NCBI GenBank assembly: GCA_964449845.1 | Contig: CAYVES010000018.1 | Coordinates: forward strand, 1-24,141 | Length of the DNA stretch: 24,141 nucleotides | Origin: SOKG01 sp964449845 | GTDB taxonomy: Bacteria; Chloroflexota; Dehalococcoidia; SZUA-161 | Direction: 5' to 3' | Shown: piece after piece, positions 1 to 7,259 of the stretch | Position numbering within the stretch: the first letter of the stretch is position 1 | Layout: each line of letters begins with the position of its first letter | The notes under the pieces: generated by a model | What the model saw: only the letters and a program-made list of their open reading frames with translations | The model's database searches: none | Told to the model about the DNA's origin: nothing | Made by a program: the position numbers and the translations under genes

Positions 1-443
1 TGCTCAGGGACAAGAGTGTCAATGACCCCTCCCAGCTCGCAAGCCTCCTTGAGCAAACTGGAGCTAATAAACTGATATTCAAGGCTGGCCATGAGGCAGA
101 CCAGCTCCATATCTGGAGCCAGCTTCTTGTTCATCAGCGCCATCTCGAACTCTCGCTCGAAGTCGGAGGTCATCCTCAGCCCGCGCACGATAACCTTAGC
201 TTTCACCTGCTGGGCGAAGATAACGGTGAGCCCGGAGTAGGACTCCACTCGTACGTTGGGCAGGTTGGCAACCGCCTTTCTCATTAAGCCGACCCTTTCC
301 TGGGTGCTGAACAGGAGGTTCTTCTGCGGCACGTCATAGACGCCGATGATCAATTGATCGAAGAGAGCAACTACTCTGTTGACGATATCGAGGTGTCCAT
401 TAGTCACCGGATCGAAACTGCCAGGATAGATAGCGATGGTCAA
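1..443 (-). CDS. coaD: Pantetheine-phosphate adenylyltransferase, 3' end cut by window edge
   Basis: Phosphopantetheine adenylyltransferase catalyses the penultimate step of coenzyme A synthesis, joining 4'-phosphopantetheine and ATP to give dephospho-CoA. About 147 of the usual ~160 codons are present, so only the last dozen or so residues are missing. The N-terminus reads TIAIYPGSFDPVTNGHLDI, which contains the nucleotidyltransferase TxGH-type motif (NGH). Further on are RGLRMTSDFE and the signature ISSSLLKE. The start is TTG at 443-441, which overlaps the rsmD TGA in a TTGA arrangement and so predicts translational coupling. The rsmD-coaD pair is common in Gram-positives and Chloroflexota. 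Identification is firm; only the C-terminus is unseen. Confidence 0.95.
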   Translation of the reverse strand, partial: MTIAIYPGSFDPVTNGHLDIVNRVVALFDQLIIGVYDVPQKNLLFSTQERVGLMRKAVANLPNVRVESYSGLTVIFAQQVKAKVIVRGLRMTSDFEREFEMALMNKKLAPDMELVCLMASLEYQFISSSLLKEACELGGVIDTLVPE

Positions 444-997
444 GATTCGCCCCCAGCGTATTGATACACAGAAACGTAAGTATCGCCGTGATGGAGATTC
501 CTTATTTGCTGGAAATCGCCATATCCTTCCTTAAGCGGCACGCGACGGGAGTGTTCGATGACCAGGACCGACTCCTTCCCAACCAGGCGGGAAGAGGCGA
601 GCTTCTCCGCTGTAGTAATCAGAGATGGATCAGCGTAAGGAGGGTCCAGGAACAGGATGCCGTACTCCCCGTCGAGGATTGAAAGCGCCTTGGCAGCGCC
701 CACACAGTAAACAGCACCCTGACCAGCAAACCCGGTGCTCTTCAGGTTCTCCTTGATGAGGGCGCACAATCTTGGCTTCTTCTCCACAAAATCTGCCCAC
801 TCCGCCCCCCGGCTCAAGGCCTCGATGCCCAGGGCACCTGTGCCGGCATAAAGGTCAAGCACTCTTGACCAGTCAGTAGCCACAGTTTCTAGCATGGAGA
901 AAATGGCTCCGCGAATCAAGTCGGACGTGGGACGAATAGCCGACCCCCGCAGAGATTTCAAGCTGTGTCCTTTGGCCTTGCCCGCAATTACCCTCAT
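440..997 (-). CDS. rsmD: 16S rRNA (guanine(966)-N(2))-methyltransferase
   Basis: RsmD methylates N2 of G966 of 16S rRNA in the assembled small subunit, using S-adenosylmethionine. The 185-residue length is normal for the family. Visible marks are the N-terminal RVIAGKAKG, RPTSDLIRGAIFSML, the SAM-binding motif I LDLYAGTGALGIEA (about 47-60) and the catalytic N6/N2-methyltransferase motif DPPY (118-121). The start ATG at 997-995 lies only about 14 nt behind the predicted transcription start and has no clear Shine-Dalgarno sequence, so it may be translated from a very short leader. It is the first gene of a two-gene leftward operon with coaD and is divergent from cimA. Confidence 0.95.
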   Translation of the reverse strand: MRVIAGKAKGHSLKSLRGSAIRPTSDLIRGAIFSMLETVATDWSRVLDLYAGTGALGIEALSRGAEWADFVEKKPRLCALIKENLKSTGFAGQGAVYCVGAAKALSILDGEYGILFLDPPYADPSLITTAEKLASSRLVGKESVLVIEHSRRVPLKEGYGDFQQIRNLHHGDTYVSVYQYAGGES

Positions 998-1017
998 GTT
1001 GGCGCAAGCAGTATATG

Positions 1018-1045
1018 ATTATAACAGCACGAGCCATTCCGTCAA
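1018..1045 (-). promoter_or_regulatory. Sigma-70-type promoter of rsmD-coaD
   Basis: On the minus strand TTGACG (1045-1040) is followed after 16 nt by a perfect TATAAT (1023-1018). Transcription would start near 1011, about 14 nt before the rsmD ATG. This fits the housekeeping consensus well; the function is inferred from sequence only. Confidence 0.75.
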
Positions 1046-1059
1046 GTGCAGATTCAAAT

Positions 1060-1079
1060 ATCCACCTCTTGGGGTGGAT
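1060..1079. repeat. 7-bp inverted repeat between two divergent promoters
   Basis: ATCCACC and GGTGGAT are separated by 6 nt. The palindrome sits just upstream of the -35 of the rsmD promoter (1040-1045) and just upstream of the -35 of the cimA promoter (1090-1095), which is where a shared operator would be expected. No regulator gene lies beside it, so the operator role is only a suggestion. Confidence 0.4.
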
Positions 1080-1089
1080 TTGCCACAAA

Positions 1090-1119
1090 TTGTGTAATGG
1101 AATATGTCTATGGTATACT
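1090..1119 (+). promoter_or_regulatory. Predicted promoter of the cimA operon
   Basis: TTGTGT (1090-1095), an 18-nt spacer and TATACT (1114-1119), preceded by TGG as a partial extended -10. The predicted start near 1126 leaves a leader of about 40 nt to the TTG start of cimA, or 13 nt to the alternative ATG at 1139. Confidence 0.6.
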
Positions 1120-1165
1120 TTATCGCGAATCCCAGGTTATGGTAGGGGGAAGGGGGGCGGCGAGA

Positions 1166-2758
1166 TTGAACGTTCAGCTTTATGACACAACTCTTCGCGA
1201 TGGGGCGCAGCGGGCAGGGATATCCTTTTCCGTGGAGGACAAGCTCAAAATCGCAAAGCGCCTTGACGAGCTCGGAATCCATTTTATCGAAGGCGGCTGG
1301 CCGGCTGCCAACCCCAAGGACGCGGAGTTCTTTGCTCGGGCAGAAGGTCTCAAGCTTTCTCAAGCCACTCTGGTCGTTTTCGGCAGCACCCGCAGGGCGA
1401 ACATCGATGCAGCGAACGATCCCCATCTCCACGCCCTGAGGGACACAGGAGCAATGGCATTCACCCTGGTAGGCAAGTCCTGGAACCAGCAGGTGACCCA
1501 GGTACTGAAGACCACCCTGGAGGAAAACCTGCGTATGATCGCCGATTCTATCCGCTACCTGAAGTCGGAAGGAAACACGGTCTTTTTCGATGCGGAGCAC
1601 TTCTTCGACGGCTACAAAGGTGATGCCGAGTACGCCCTGCGCACTGTTGAGACTGCTGCTGAAGCAGGGGCTGACTGCGTTGTGCTCTGCGATACCAACG
1701 GCGGTGCTCTGCCGGACGACATAGCCATAGCTGTTGAAGCTGCGAGTGGAGCAGGGGTCCCTCTGGGCATTCACGCACACAACGACGGTGAGCTGGCGGT
1801 GGCAAACACCTTGGCTGCGGTTCGATCGGGGGTTGTCCAGGTTCAGGGCACCGTCAACGGTTATGGCGAGCGCTGTGGCAATGCCAACCTCTGCTCTGTT
1901 ATCCCTACGCTTAAGCTCAAGATGGGCATAAATTGCGTTAGCGATGAGCAGCTAGCCAAGTTGACTGAGGTTGCTCATTATGTAAGTGAGCTTGCCAACC
2001 TTAGCCCCGACCCTCACCTGCCCTATGTGGGGGCCAGCGCCTTCACTCACAAGGCTGGGCAGCACATCTCGGCGGTGATCAAACAAGAGGAAAGCTATCA
2101 GCATATCGATCCCGATCTGGTGGGCAACCGCAGCCGGGTGCTCGTCTCTGAGCTCTCTGGGATTAGCACAATTACCTACAAAGCCAGCGAATTGGGACTG
2201 GACGTTCCCAAAGGTGAACAGGCGAGAGCGGTACTGGAGCAGATAAAGACCCTGGAAAACCAGGGATTTCAATACGAAGACGCCGGGGCATCCTTCGAAC
2301 TCCTGCTCAGGCGCAGCCAGCCTGACTATCGGCCTCCCTTCGAGCTGGTAGACTTCATGGTTGTTGTAGAGAAGCATCGCCGCCTGCCCACTGCCTTGCC
2401 AAAAGAAGACCTGCTTTCGGAAGCAACGGTCAAGGTGAGGGTGGGCGGAGAGGTGTTCCATACCGCGGCAGAGGGCAACGGCCCGGTCAACGCCCTGGAC
2501 GCAGCGCTACGCAGGGCACTTCTTTGGTTCTATCCCAGCCTGGCAGTGGTGAGTCTGGTTGACTATAAGGTCCGTATCCTTGAGGAGAGCATCGGCACGG
2601 GGTCTAGGGTGAGGGTGTTTATGGTGTCCAGCGATGGCGAGCACGATTGGCACACGATGGGAAGCTCGACCAACATCCTCGAGGCCAGCTGGATAGCGCT
2701 CGCCGATAGCCTGGAATACTGGCTGCTTCGCAAAGGTGTGACCCCACCCAGAGCTTGA
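1166..2758 (+). CDS. cimA: (R)-citramalate synthase
   Basis: CimA condenses pyruvate and acetyl-CoA to (R)-citramalate, opening the threonine-independent route to 2-oxobutyrate and isoleucine. From TTG 1166 the protein has 530 residues, the size of CimA. The TIM-barrel HMGL-like domain shows LYDTTLRDGAQ (5-15), DAEHFFDGYK (about 142-151), DTNGG, metal-binding HAHND (about 203-207) and GYGERCGNANL (about 232-242). The C-terminal ~120 residues form a LeuA-type regulatory domain, which suggests isoleucine feedback. The HFFDGYK and GERCGNANL motifs favour CimA over 2-isopropylmalate synthase. TTG 1166 puts LYDTTLRDG at the usual place and follows a G-rich ribosome site; ATG 1139 would add nine Gly/Arg-rich residues. 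It heads a four-gene operon. Confidence 0.93.
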   Translation: MNVQLYDTTLRDGAQRAGISFSVEDKLKIAKRLDELGIHFIEGGWPAANPKDAEFFARAEGLKLSQATLVVFGSTRRANIDAANDPHLHALRDTGAMAFTLVGKSWNQQVTQVLKTTLEENLRMIADSIRYLKSEGNTVFFDAEHFFDGYKGDAEYALRTVETAAEAGADCVVLCDTNGGALPDDIAIAVEAASGAGVPLGIHAHNDGELAVANTLAAVRSGVVQVQGTVNGYGERCGNANLCSVIPTLKLKMGINCVSDEQLAKLTEVAHYVSELANLSPDPHLPYVGASAFTHKAGQHISAVIKQEESYQHIDPDLVGNRSRVLVSELSGISTITYKASELGLDVPKGEQARAVLEQIKTLENQGFQYEDAGASFELLLRRSQPDYRPPFELVDFMVVVEKHRRLPTALPKEDLLSEATVKVRVGGEVFHTAAEGNGPVNALDAALRRALLWFYPSLAVVSLVDYKVRILEESIGTGSRVRVFMVSSDGEHDWHTMGSSTNILEASWIALADSLEYWLLRKGVTPPRA

Positions 2759-2774
2759 TTTCGGGGTGATCAGA

Positions 2775-3395
2775 GTGACTCGATTTATTCTGGTGAGGCA
2801 TGGGCAAACGCGGTGGAATCGGGAGGAGAGGTTTCGTGGAAGGGCCAATCTCCTTTTAAATGAGACCGGGTTGAGACAGGCCCTTGCTGCAGCTCTTCAC
2901 GTGAAAGCCTGGCCTATAGCAGCCATCTATTCCAGCCCCCTCAAGCGGGCACTCGAGACAGCCAAGATCATAGCAAACCAGCTTGGCCTTCCCGTAAAGC
3001 CACTGGACGGGCTTATCGACATAGATTTCGGGAGCTGGCAGGGGCTGTCTGCCGAGGAAGCAGCAAAGCAGGACAGCGAACTCTACAAACTATGGCTTGA
3101 GTTCCCCCACCGGGTGCGCTTTCCCCAGGGTGAGTCGCTGGCGGACGTGCGGCAGAGGGTCTTAGCTGCGGTTGACGGGATTACCGCTGAGCATGGCGAG
3201 CAGACTGTGATTCTAGTCTCTCATATGGTAGTGTGCAAGGTCCTGCTATGCGCAATGCTCGGACTGGATGATTCCAATTTCTGGCAGGTGAGACAGGATG
3301 TGTGCGCTATCAACATCTTCGAGGTCAGAGATGGTGTCCCTACCGTGACTCTGGTCAACGATACCTGTCACCTGAAGAGTCCGGCAAAAGGGTGA
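2775..3395 (+). CDS. Histidine phosphatase family protein (phosphoglycerate mutase-like)
   Basis: A member of the branch-1 histidine phosphatase superfamily, which uses a phosphohistidine intermediate. The 206-residue protein begins MTRFILVRHGQTRWN, with the catalytic RHG at 8-10. SSPLKRA (about 55-61), FGSWQG and the second catalytic histidine in VSHMVV (about H150) complete the set. The family includes phosphoglycerate mutases, alpha-ribazole phosphatase (CobC) and broad phosphatases; substrate cannot be told from sequence and no cobalamin genes are near. The start GTG 2775 is preferred because GGGGTGATC (2763-2771), a close match to the extended anti-SD complement, sits just ahead. A GTG at 2766 would lie inside that site. 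It follows cimA by 16 nt and overlaps the next gene by 4 nt. Confidence 0.9.
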   Translation: MTRFILVRHGQTRWNREERFRGRANLLLNETGLRQALAAALHVKAWPIAAIYSSPLKRALETAKIIANQLGLPVKPLDGLIDIDFGSWQGLSAEEAAKQDSELYKLWLEFPHRVRFPQGESLADVRQRVLAAVDGITAEHGEQTVILVSHMVVCKVLLCAMLGLDDSNFWQVRQDVCAINIFEVRDGVPTVTLVNDTCHLKSPAKG

Positions 3396-4081
3396 GCCTG
3401 TTGAGCATCACCGAGATAATAAGGTTGCTGGCAGAGGAATACGGCAGCCTCATCTGGAGCCAACATCGCGATCCTCTTTCTGAACTCATTATGACCATTC
3501 TCTCCCAGAATACGTCAGACCATAACTCGAGGCGTGCTTTTGATAGCCTCATCACCAGGTTTGGCAACTGGCAGGCAGTGGCTGAGGCAAGCGTAGAAGA
3601 GATCGCTCAAGCCATAAGGTATGGCGGTCTGGCACAGGTAAAAGCGCCGAGGATTAAGAAGATACTCGACCGAATTTCGGCCCAGCGGGGTTCACTCGAT
3701 CTCATGTTCCTCCAGGAGCTACCTCTGGCCGAGGCCAAAGACTGGCTAAGGGGCTTGCCCGGGGTAGGGCCCAAGACCGCCTCCTGCGTTCTGCTGTTCT
3801 CCCTGGGGAAGCCGGCCCTGCCTGTTGACACTCACATCTGTCGGGTAGCAAAGAGGCTGGGGCTTATCGATTCCAGGGCATCGGCGGAGAGGGCGCACGA
3901 AATCCTGGGTGCTCTGGTCCCTGCTGAGCACGTCTACCAGTTCCATATCCATATGATCGAACACGGTCGGAGGGTGTGCAAGGCCCTTGCGCCCCGTTGT
4001 CATCAATGTGTGCTGCTACAAGCCTGCCCTACGGGCCAGCTATTACTTGGAACGACGCTTGAGCATGGGGTGATGGCTTGA
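3392..4081 (+). CDS. Endonuclease III family DNA glycosylase/AP lyase with 4Fe-4S cluster
   Basis: A base-excision-repair glycosylase of the HhH-GPD superfamily, 229 residues from GTG 3392. The helix-hairpin-helix LPGVGPKTA carries the catalytic lysine (about K128), and VDTHICRV carries the catalytic aspartate (about D146). The C-terminal cluster loop is C-x6-C-x2-C-x5-C (about 196, 203, 206, 212). The lysine indicates a bifunctional glycosylase/lyase of the Nth type rather than MutY. DNA damage specificity is most likely oxidised pyrimidines, by family. The start GTG shares bases with the previous stop (GTGA); TTG 3401, better spaced behind AAAAGGGTGA, is an equally plausible start. Third gene of the cimA operon. 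Confidence 0.9.
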   Translation: MSLLSITEIIRLLAEEYGSLIWSQHRDPLSELIMTILSQNTSDHNSRRAFDSLITRFGNWQAVAEASVEEIAQAIRYGGLAQVKAPRIKKILDRISAQRGSLDLMFLQELPLAEAKDWLRGLPGVGPKTASCVLLFSLGKPALPVDTHICRVAKRLGLIDSRASAERAHEILGALVPAEHVYQFHIHMIEHGRRVCKALAPRCHQCVLLQACPTGQLLLGTTLEHGVMA

Positions 4082-4698
4082 AGAGCGGGGAGGAAATAAT
4101 TGCCCGCGCCCGCTCCCTGTTCGATGTCGTTGGAGTGGCTTCAGATCCCTCGACCAATGACACCATATTAGTCTTAGGGCTGGTCTCAACCCCTGAGAGG
4201 GACCTGGACGATTTTGTCTCCGAGGGGAACAAAACGATCCTGCGGGGCTTTGCTCGACATGCTAAGGACAGGGAAGACGCCTTGATCGAGTTCATCAGGA
4301 AACAGGGGTTCGCTGCTGAGCTTGTAGGCGAACTGGGCTATCCTCTACATGGGAAGCCAAACCTCAAACATCTGGCTGTTGCTGCTGGGCTGGGGAAGCA
4401 GGGCAAAAACAGCCTTGTCATCCATCCCCGCTTCGGACCCTGGCTAAGGTTCATGGCTATCAAGACCGATGCTCCCATTGCCACTACCGGGCCTGGAGCA
4501 TATTCCAAGGAGGAGAACCCATATTGCGAAAACTGCCAAGAATGCATTCAGGCCTGCCCAGAGGGTATACTACTGCCCTATCGGTTGGTGAATGCTGATC
4601 ACTGCTTGGCTGCTATCTCGGAGGGCCGCCCCAGCGAACTGGCAATTTGCGACAAGTGTGTGGTAGTATGTCCTGTAGGCGAAAGAAAAGCGCCATAA
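4078..4698 (+). CDS. Short QueG-like protein with two 4Fe-4S motifs
   Basis: A 206-residue iron-sulfur protein resembling the C-terminal half of epoxyqueuosine reductase (QueG) and the cluster region of reductive dehalogenases. AGLGKQGKNSLVIHPRFGPW (about 100-119) corresponds to the AGLGWIGKHT region of QueG. Two cluster motifs follow: CENCQECIQACP (CxxCxxCxxxCP), then a lone Cys and CDKCVVVCP. QueG is usually over 300 residues, so this protein is short. The position of the QueG catalytic Asp (DSAPVLE) appears to hold HGKPNLK, so genuine epoxyqueuosine reduction is doubtful. The start is TTG 4078 overlapping the previous TGA (TTGA), with GGGGTGAT at 4067-4074 as ribosome site. Last gene of the operon; an electron-transfer or related redox role is inference. 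Confidence 0.75.
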   Translation: MKSGEEIIARARSLFDVVGVASDPSTNDTILVLGLVSTPERDLDDFVSEGNKTILRGFARHAKDREDALIEFIRKQGFAAELVGELGYPLHGKPNLKHLAVAAGLGKQGKNSLVIHPRFGPWLRFMAIKTDAPIATTGPGAYSKEENPYCENCQECIQACPEGILLPYRLVNADHCLAAISEGRPSELAICDKCVVVCPVGERKAP

Positions 4699-4745
4699 GG
4701 GCTGCAGCACCACGGGGACGGGCAGAGTTACGCGTGTATGGATAG

Positions 4746-4783
4746 AAAAAGAGCTGGATTCCTTCACGGGGAATCCAGCTCTT
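4746..4783 (-). terminator. Strong intrinsic terminator between converging cimA operon and argC
   Basis: A perfect 14-bp stem (4749-4762 with 4770-4783) closes a 7-nt loop. On the minus strand it is followed directly by a TTTTT tract, so it ends argC transcription. On the plus strand the same hairpin lies 50 nt behind the QueG-like gene but has only a weak T run, so termination there would be less efficient. Confidence 0.88.
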
Positions 4784-4811
4784 CGCAATCTAGCAGGTCG
4801 AAGCGGTGTAG

Positions 4812-5921
4812 CTAATCGCTGGAGGTCCCCAGCAGTTCATCGATCGTGATATCCTCGGGCAAACGAGCCGGACTCGCGGCGTTCACGCCAACTAAGCCAG
4901 CGGTCTCCTCAACGCCGAACATAACGTTCATGTTCTGAACTGCTTGGCCCGCTGCCCCCTTTATGAGGTTGTCTAGCGCGGATATCACGACTACGCGTGA
5001 TGTTGCCTTATGCGCAAAGATGCCTAAGTCACAGAAATTTGTTCCCGCTACGTTGCTGATGCTCGGCGCTTCCTCTGCCTCCATAAGCCGAACAAAATAC
5101 TCCGCCTTGTAGAAGTCATTGTATAGATCCCTCAACTCTTGAATGGTTACACCAGACTTCTCCAGCTTGAGGTAGATGGAACTCAAAATGCCTCGCTTCA
5201 AAGGAGCAACGTGAGGAACGAAGGTCATTGTTACCTGACACTGGGATAGCAAACTAAGTTCCTGCTCCATTTCCGGGGTATGCCTATGTTCACAAACTTT
5301 ATAGGGCCTGAGGTTCTCACTCATTTCGGTAAAGAGGTAATCAAAATGAGGCTGCGGATTAGCGCCAACCCCGGTAATCCCCGAGTAAGCATCGACTATG
5401 ATGTCTTCAGGGTCTACGAGTTGCTCCTTTAAGAGTGGAGCACAGCCTAAAATGACAGAAATGGGATAGCAACCCGGATTTGCCACCAGCTTTGTGCTCT
5501 TCAAGCTATCTCGATAGAGTTCTGTCAGGCCATATACTGCTTCTCTTAATAGGTGAGCGGAGCCATGTTTGATTTTCGGCCCGTAGGTAGCTTCAAAGAC
5601 ATGAGCATGCTTGAACCTGTAGGCCGCGCTCATGTCAATGATACGAAGCCCCTTTTCGTACAGACGAGGAACATTGTCCAGAGAGTTGTCGACTGGTTTT
5701 GGAAGGAGTACCAAATCACAATCATACAGCGCTGACACTTTTTTCGTGGTTCTCTCGCTGAGCTGCTTCCTGTAGTTCCTGAAGGTATCGACAATGGATT
5801 TGCCCTCTTCGCTCGATTCAGACACCAGACATTCTATCCGACAATGAGGATGATTCAGCAGTAGACTTATCAATTCTTTGGCCACATAACCACCGGAGCC
5901 TAGTATGCCGACCTTTATCAT
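4812..5921 (-). CDS. argC: N-acetyl-gamma-glutamyl-phosphate reductase
   Basis: ArgC reduces N-acetyl-glutamyl-5-phosphate to the semialdehyde with NADPH, the third step of arginine synthesis. It starts with the NADP-binding GILGSGGYVAKEL (5-17). The catalytic cysteine lies in NPGCYP (C151). AYSGITGVGANP (179-190), EHRHTPEMEQEL (211-222) and FVPHVAPLKRGI follow, all classical ArgC. The protein is 369 residues against about 345 for most ArgC; the surplus is mainly a C-terminal tail of some 25 residues after the usual VEETAGL end. Start ATG 5921 follows a GGGGG run. No other arg genes are near, so argC stands alone here. A LysW-type reductase (LysY) is possible but less likely without LysW or lys genes. 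Confidence 0.92.
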   Translation of the reverse strand: MIKVGILGSGGYVAKELISLLLNHPHCRIECLVSESSEEGKSIVDTFRNYRKQLSERTTKKVSALYDCDLVLLPKPVDNSLDNVPRLYEKGLRIIDMSAAYRFKHAHVFEATYGPKIKHGSAHLLREAVYGLTELYRDSLKSTKLVANPGCYPISVILGCAPLLKEQLVDPEDIIVDAYSGITGVGANPQPHFDYLFTEMSENLRPYKVCEHRHTPEMEQELSLLSQCQVTMTFVPHVAPLKRGILSSIYLKLEKSGVTIQELRDLYNDFYKAEYFVRLMEAEEAPSISNVAGTNFCDLGIFAHKATSRVVVISALDNLIKGAAGQAVQNMNVMFGVEETAGLVGVNAASPARLPEDITIDELLGTSSD

Positions 5922-6295
5922 CCGAGCCCCCTTGTAGCTAGCTCATTACGAAGTCTTAGTGAGGAAACAAAAATGCGCCTTTAGGAACAGGACACATTTT
6001 GGCGAAAGAAAAACGATTTGTCAACCTTATCTATGTTGGGCGCTGTCAGTGACGCTACCATATGATTCCCGGCTGGCCGACTCTTACTATAACTAACAAA
6101 TAGAGGCAGTTTTTCTAACACATAATAACAGAAATGTCAAGCTTGGCAAGACTGACAAGCTCAGCGACAGTCTAGATTATAAGGTGGCTCCTGCCAATAG
6201 TCAAATAGTACTTGTCGCGGATAGCAAAATGGTAGCGGGGGGGAAACCGGGCTCCAAGGGCTGGCGGTTTATCCCTAGCCAGGCTCTGCCCTTTC
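5922..6295. other. Intergenic stretch between argC and tRNA-Glu
   Basis: No convincing gene is visible on either strand. On the minus strand a weak promoter-like pair TTGTTT-N16-TAATGA lies about 25-65 nt before argC and may drive it. A hairpin with AAACCG (6244-6249) and CGGTTT (6265-6270) arms, extended by GGG/CCC, lies ahead of the tRNA; its role is unknown. Confidence 0.5.
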
Positions 6296-6304
6296 TGCTA
6301 TACT
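6296..6304 (+). promoter_or_regulatory. Extended -10 element ahead of tRNA-Glu
   Basis: TGCTATACT provides a -10 hexamer TATACT (6299-6304) with a TGn extension, about 22 nt before the mature tRNA 5' end. No good -35 is seen 16-18 nt upstream, so the extended -10 would have to suffice. Confidence 0.45.
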
Positions 6305-6325
6305 GCCTAAGTCTAGGGCAAAAGA

Positions 6326-6401
6326 GCCTCCATCGTCTAGCGGCCTAGGACACCGCCCTTTCAAGGCGGAGACAGGGATTCGATTTCCCTTGGAGGCACC
6401 A
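6326..6401 (+). tRNA. tRNA-Glu (anticodon TTC) with encoded CCA
   Basis: All arms fold by eye. The acceptor stem is GCCTCCA (6326-6332) with TGGAGGC (6391-6397). The anticodon stem CCGCC/GGCGG closes loop CTTTCAA, giving anticodon TTC. The T arm is AGGGA/TCCCT with loop TTCGATT. Discriminator A6398 is followed by a genomically encoded CCA (6399-6401). Confidence 0.97.
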
Positions 6402-6422
6402 CTTCTTGTATCTGGACCGAAT

Positions 6423-6470
6423 AAGTGTTAGCTTCGGGTGCTTAACACTTTGCTTAACAAATTGCTTAAC
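6423..6470. repeat. Hairpin and three TGCTTAAC repeats behind tRNA-Glu
   Basis: AAGTGTTA (6423-6430) pairs with TAACACTT (6443-6450), extended by GC/GC with one bulged base. TGCTTAAC then occurs three times at exact 12-nt steps (6439, 6451, 6463), the first copy lying in the hairpin. It could end tRNA transcription or the converging methyltransferase transcript, though no long T run follows. The periodic repeat resembles a protein-binding or recombination arm site. Confidence 0.5.
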
Positions 6471-6484
6471 TCTTCGAGTCTGTA

Positions 6485-7129
6485 TTAGCTTCCTCCTTTC
6501 TTCGTCTTCGGTCTCCTTTTCCTCGTGTAGTCAAACCGTTCGTATAAATAAACATTGTCGTCCTTTTTAGATGGCAACCATGCTGGAAAACGATACTTAT
6601 TGGAAATGACTCTTGCACGGGTTTTAAGTTCTGTCTTTAATTTTTTTTCTAGCCTCTCCATCATTCGGGGATAGCCATAAACAGTAATGATATCAAATTT
6701 GGAAAGGTCTTCGCGCCAATAACTCTTCCGATGAATAAAAGCCTTACCGGTAAGCCCCAGTTTACGAATATTGCGTTTAGAAATCCAAATAAATAGAGGA
6801 TTTATTTCATAACCATGAGCTTCTGCGCCAGCTTCAGCTAGAGCGATGACTAATCTTCCGTCACCAGAACCCATATCGGCAGCCCTCACGCCAGGCTTGA
6901 CGTCAGCAAGGTCAACCATCTTTTTAACTGTTTCGTGCTTAGTTTCGGCATAAACGGCTCCCCCATATAAAAAGGCAAATATGTTTGTAAGCATACCTAG
7001 AATAACAATTGGTATTGACAAAATAATCAAAGGACAGATTACAAACGTGATCTTGAGAATGCGTCTTATTTTTTCAACCTCTAGACGAGCTCTTATCTTA
7101 TCTTGAGGTTCCTCCGTATCCACCATCAT
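6485..7129 (-). CDS. Membrane-anchored SAM methyltransferase, FAM173/ATPSCKMT-like
   Basis: A 214-residue class I methyltransferase with a hydrophobic N-terminal segment (about 24-60), long enough for one or two membrane passes. Motif I is ADMGSGDGRLVIALA (about 85-99), followed by GYEIN (107-111). The stretch YGYPRMMERLEKKLKTEL and the following ARVISNKYRFPAWLP resemble the YGVPxMMxxLEKKL...RVIACRFPFPxW pattern of ATPSCKMT/FAM173 lysine methyltransferases, which in eukaryotes modify the ATP-synthase c subunit and ADP/ATP carrier. A membrane-protein lysine substrate is therefore inferred. AAGGAG (7135-7130) abuts ATG 7129; it is 3 nt from ATG 7126 and 6 nt from GTG 7123, so the true start may be one of those. 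Richer in A+T than its neighbours and tail is strongly basic (RKRRPKTKK). Confidence 0.8.
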   Translation of the reverse strand: MMVDTEEPQDKIRARLEVEKIRRILKITFVICPLIILSIPIVILGMLTNIFAFLYGGAVYAETKHETVKKMVDLADVKPGVRAADMGSGDGRLVIALAEAGAEAHGYEINPLFIWISKRNIRKLGLTGKAFIHRKSYWREDLSKFDIITVYGYPRMMERLEKKLKTELKTRARVISNKYRFPAWLPSKKDDNVYLYERFDYTRKRRPKTKKGGS

Positions 7130-7230
7130 CTCCTTAATTCAAATTAACTCAAACCAGCTCGCCCTATATCTTTATGCTTCACCGTCCGCCGCCTCATTTC
7201 GTACAACCTACCAAACCTAGTTTTGCATAT

Positions 7231-7259
7231 AGTCTACAGTAGACCATGCCCTTGGTCAA
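7231..7259 (-). promoter_or_regulatory. Promoter of the methyltransferase with overlapping palindrome
   Basis: On the minus strand TTGACC (7259-7254), a 17-nt spacer and TAGACT (7236-7231). A perfect palindrome GTCTAC-N1-GTAGAC (7232-7244) covers the -10, a position where a bound repressor would block polymerase. The leader to the gene is about 100 nt. Confidence 0.6.
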
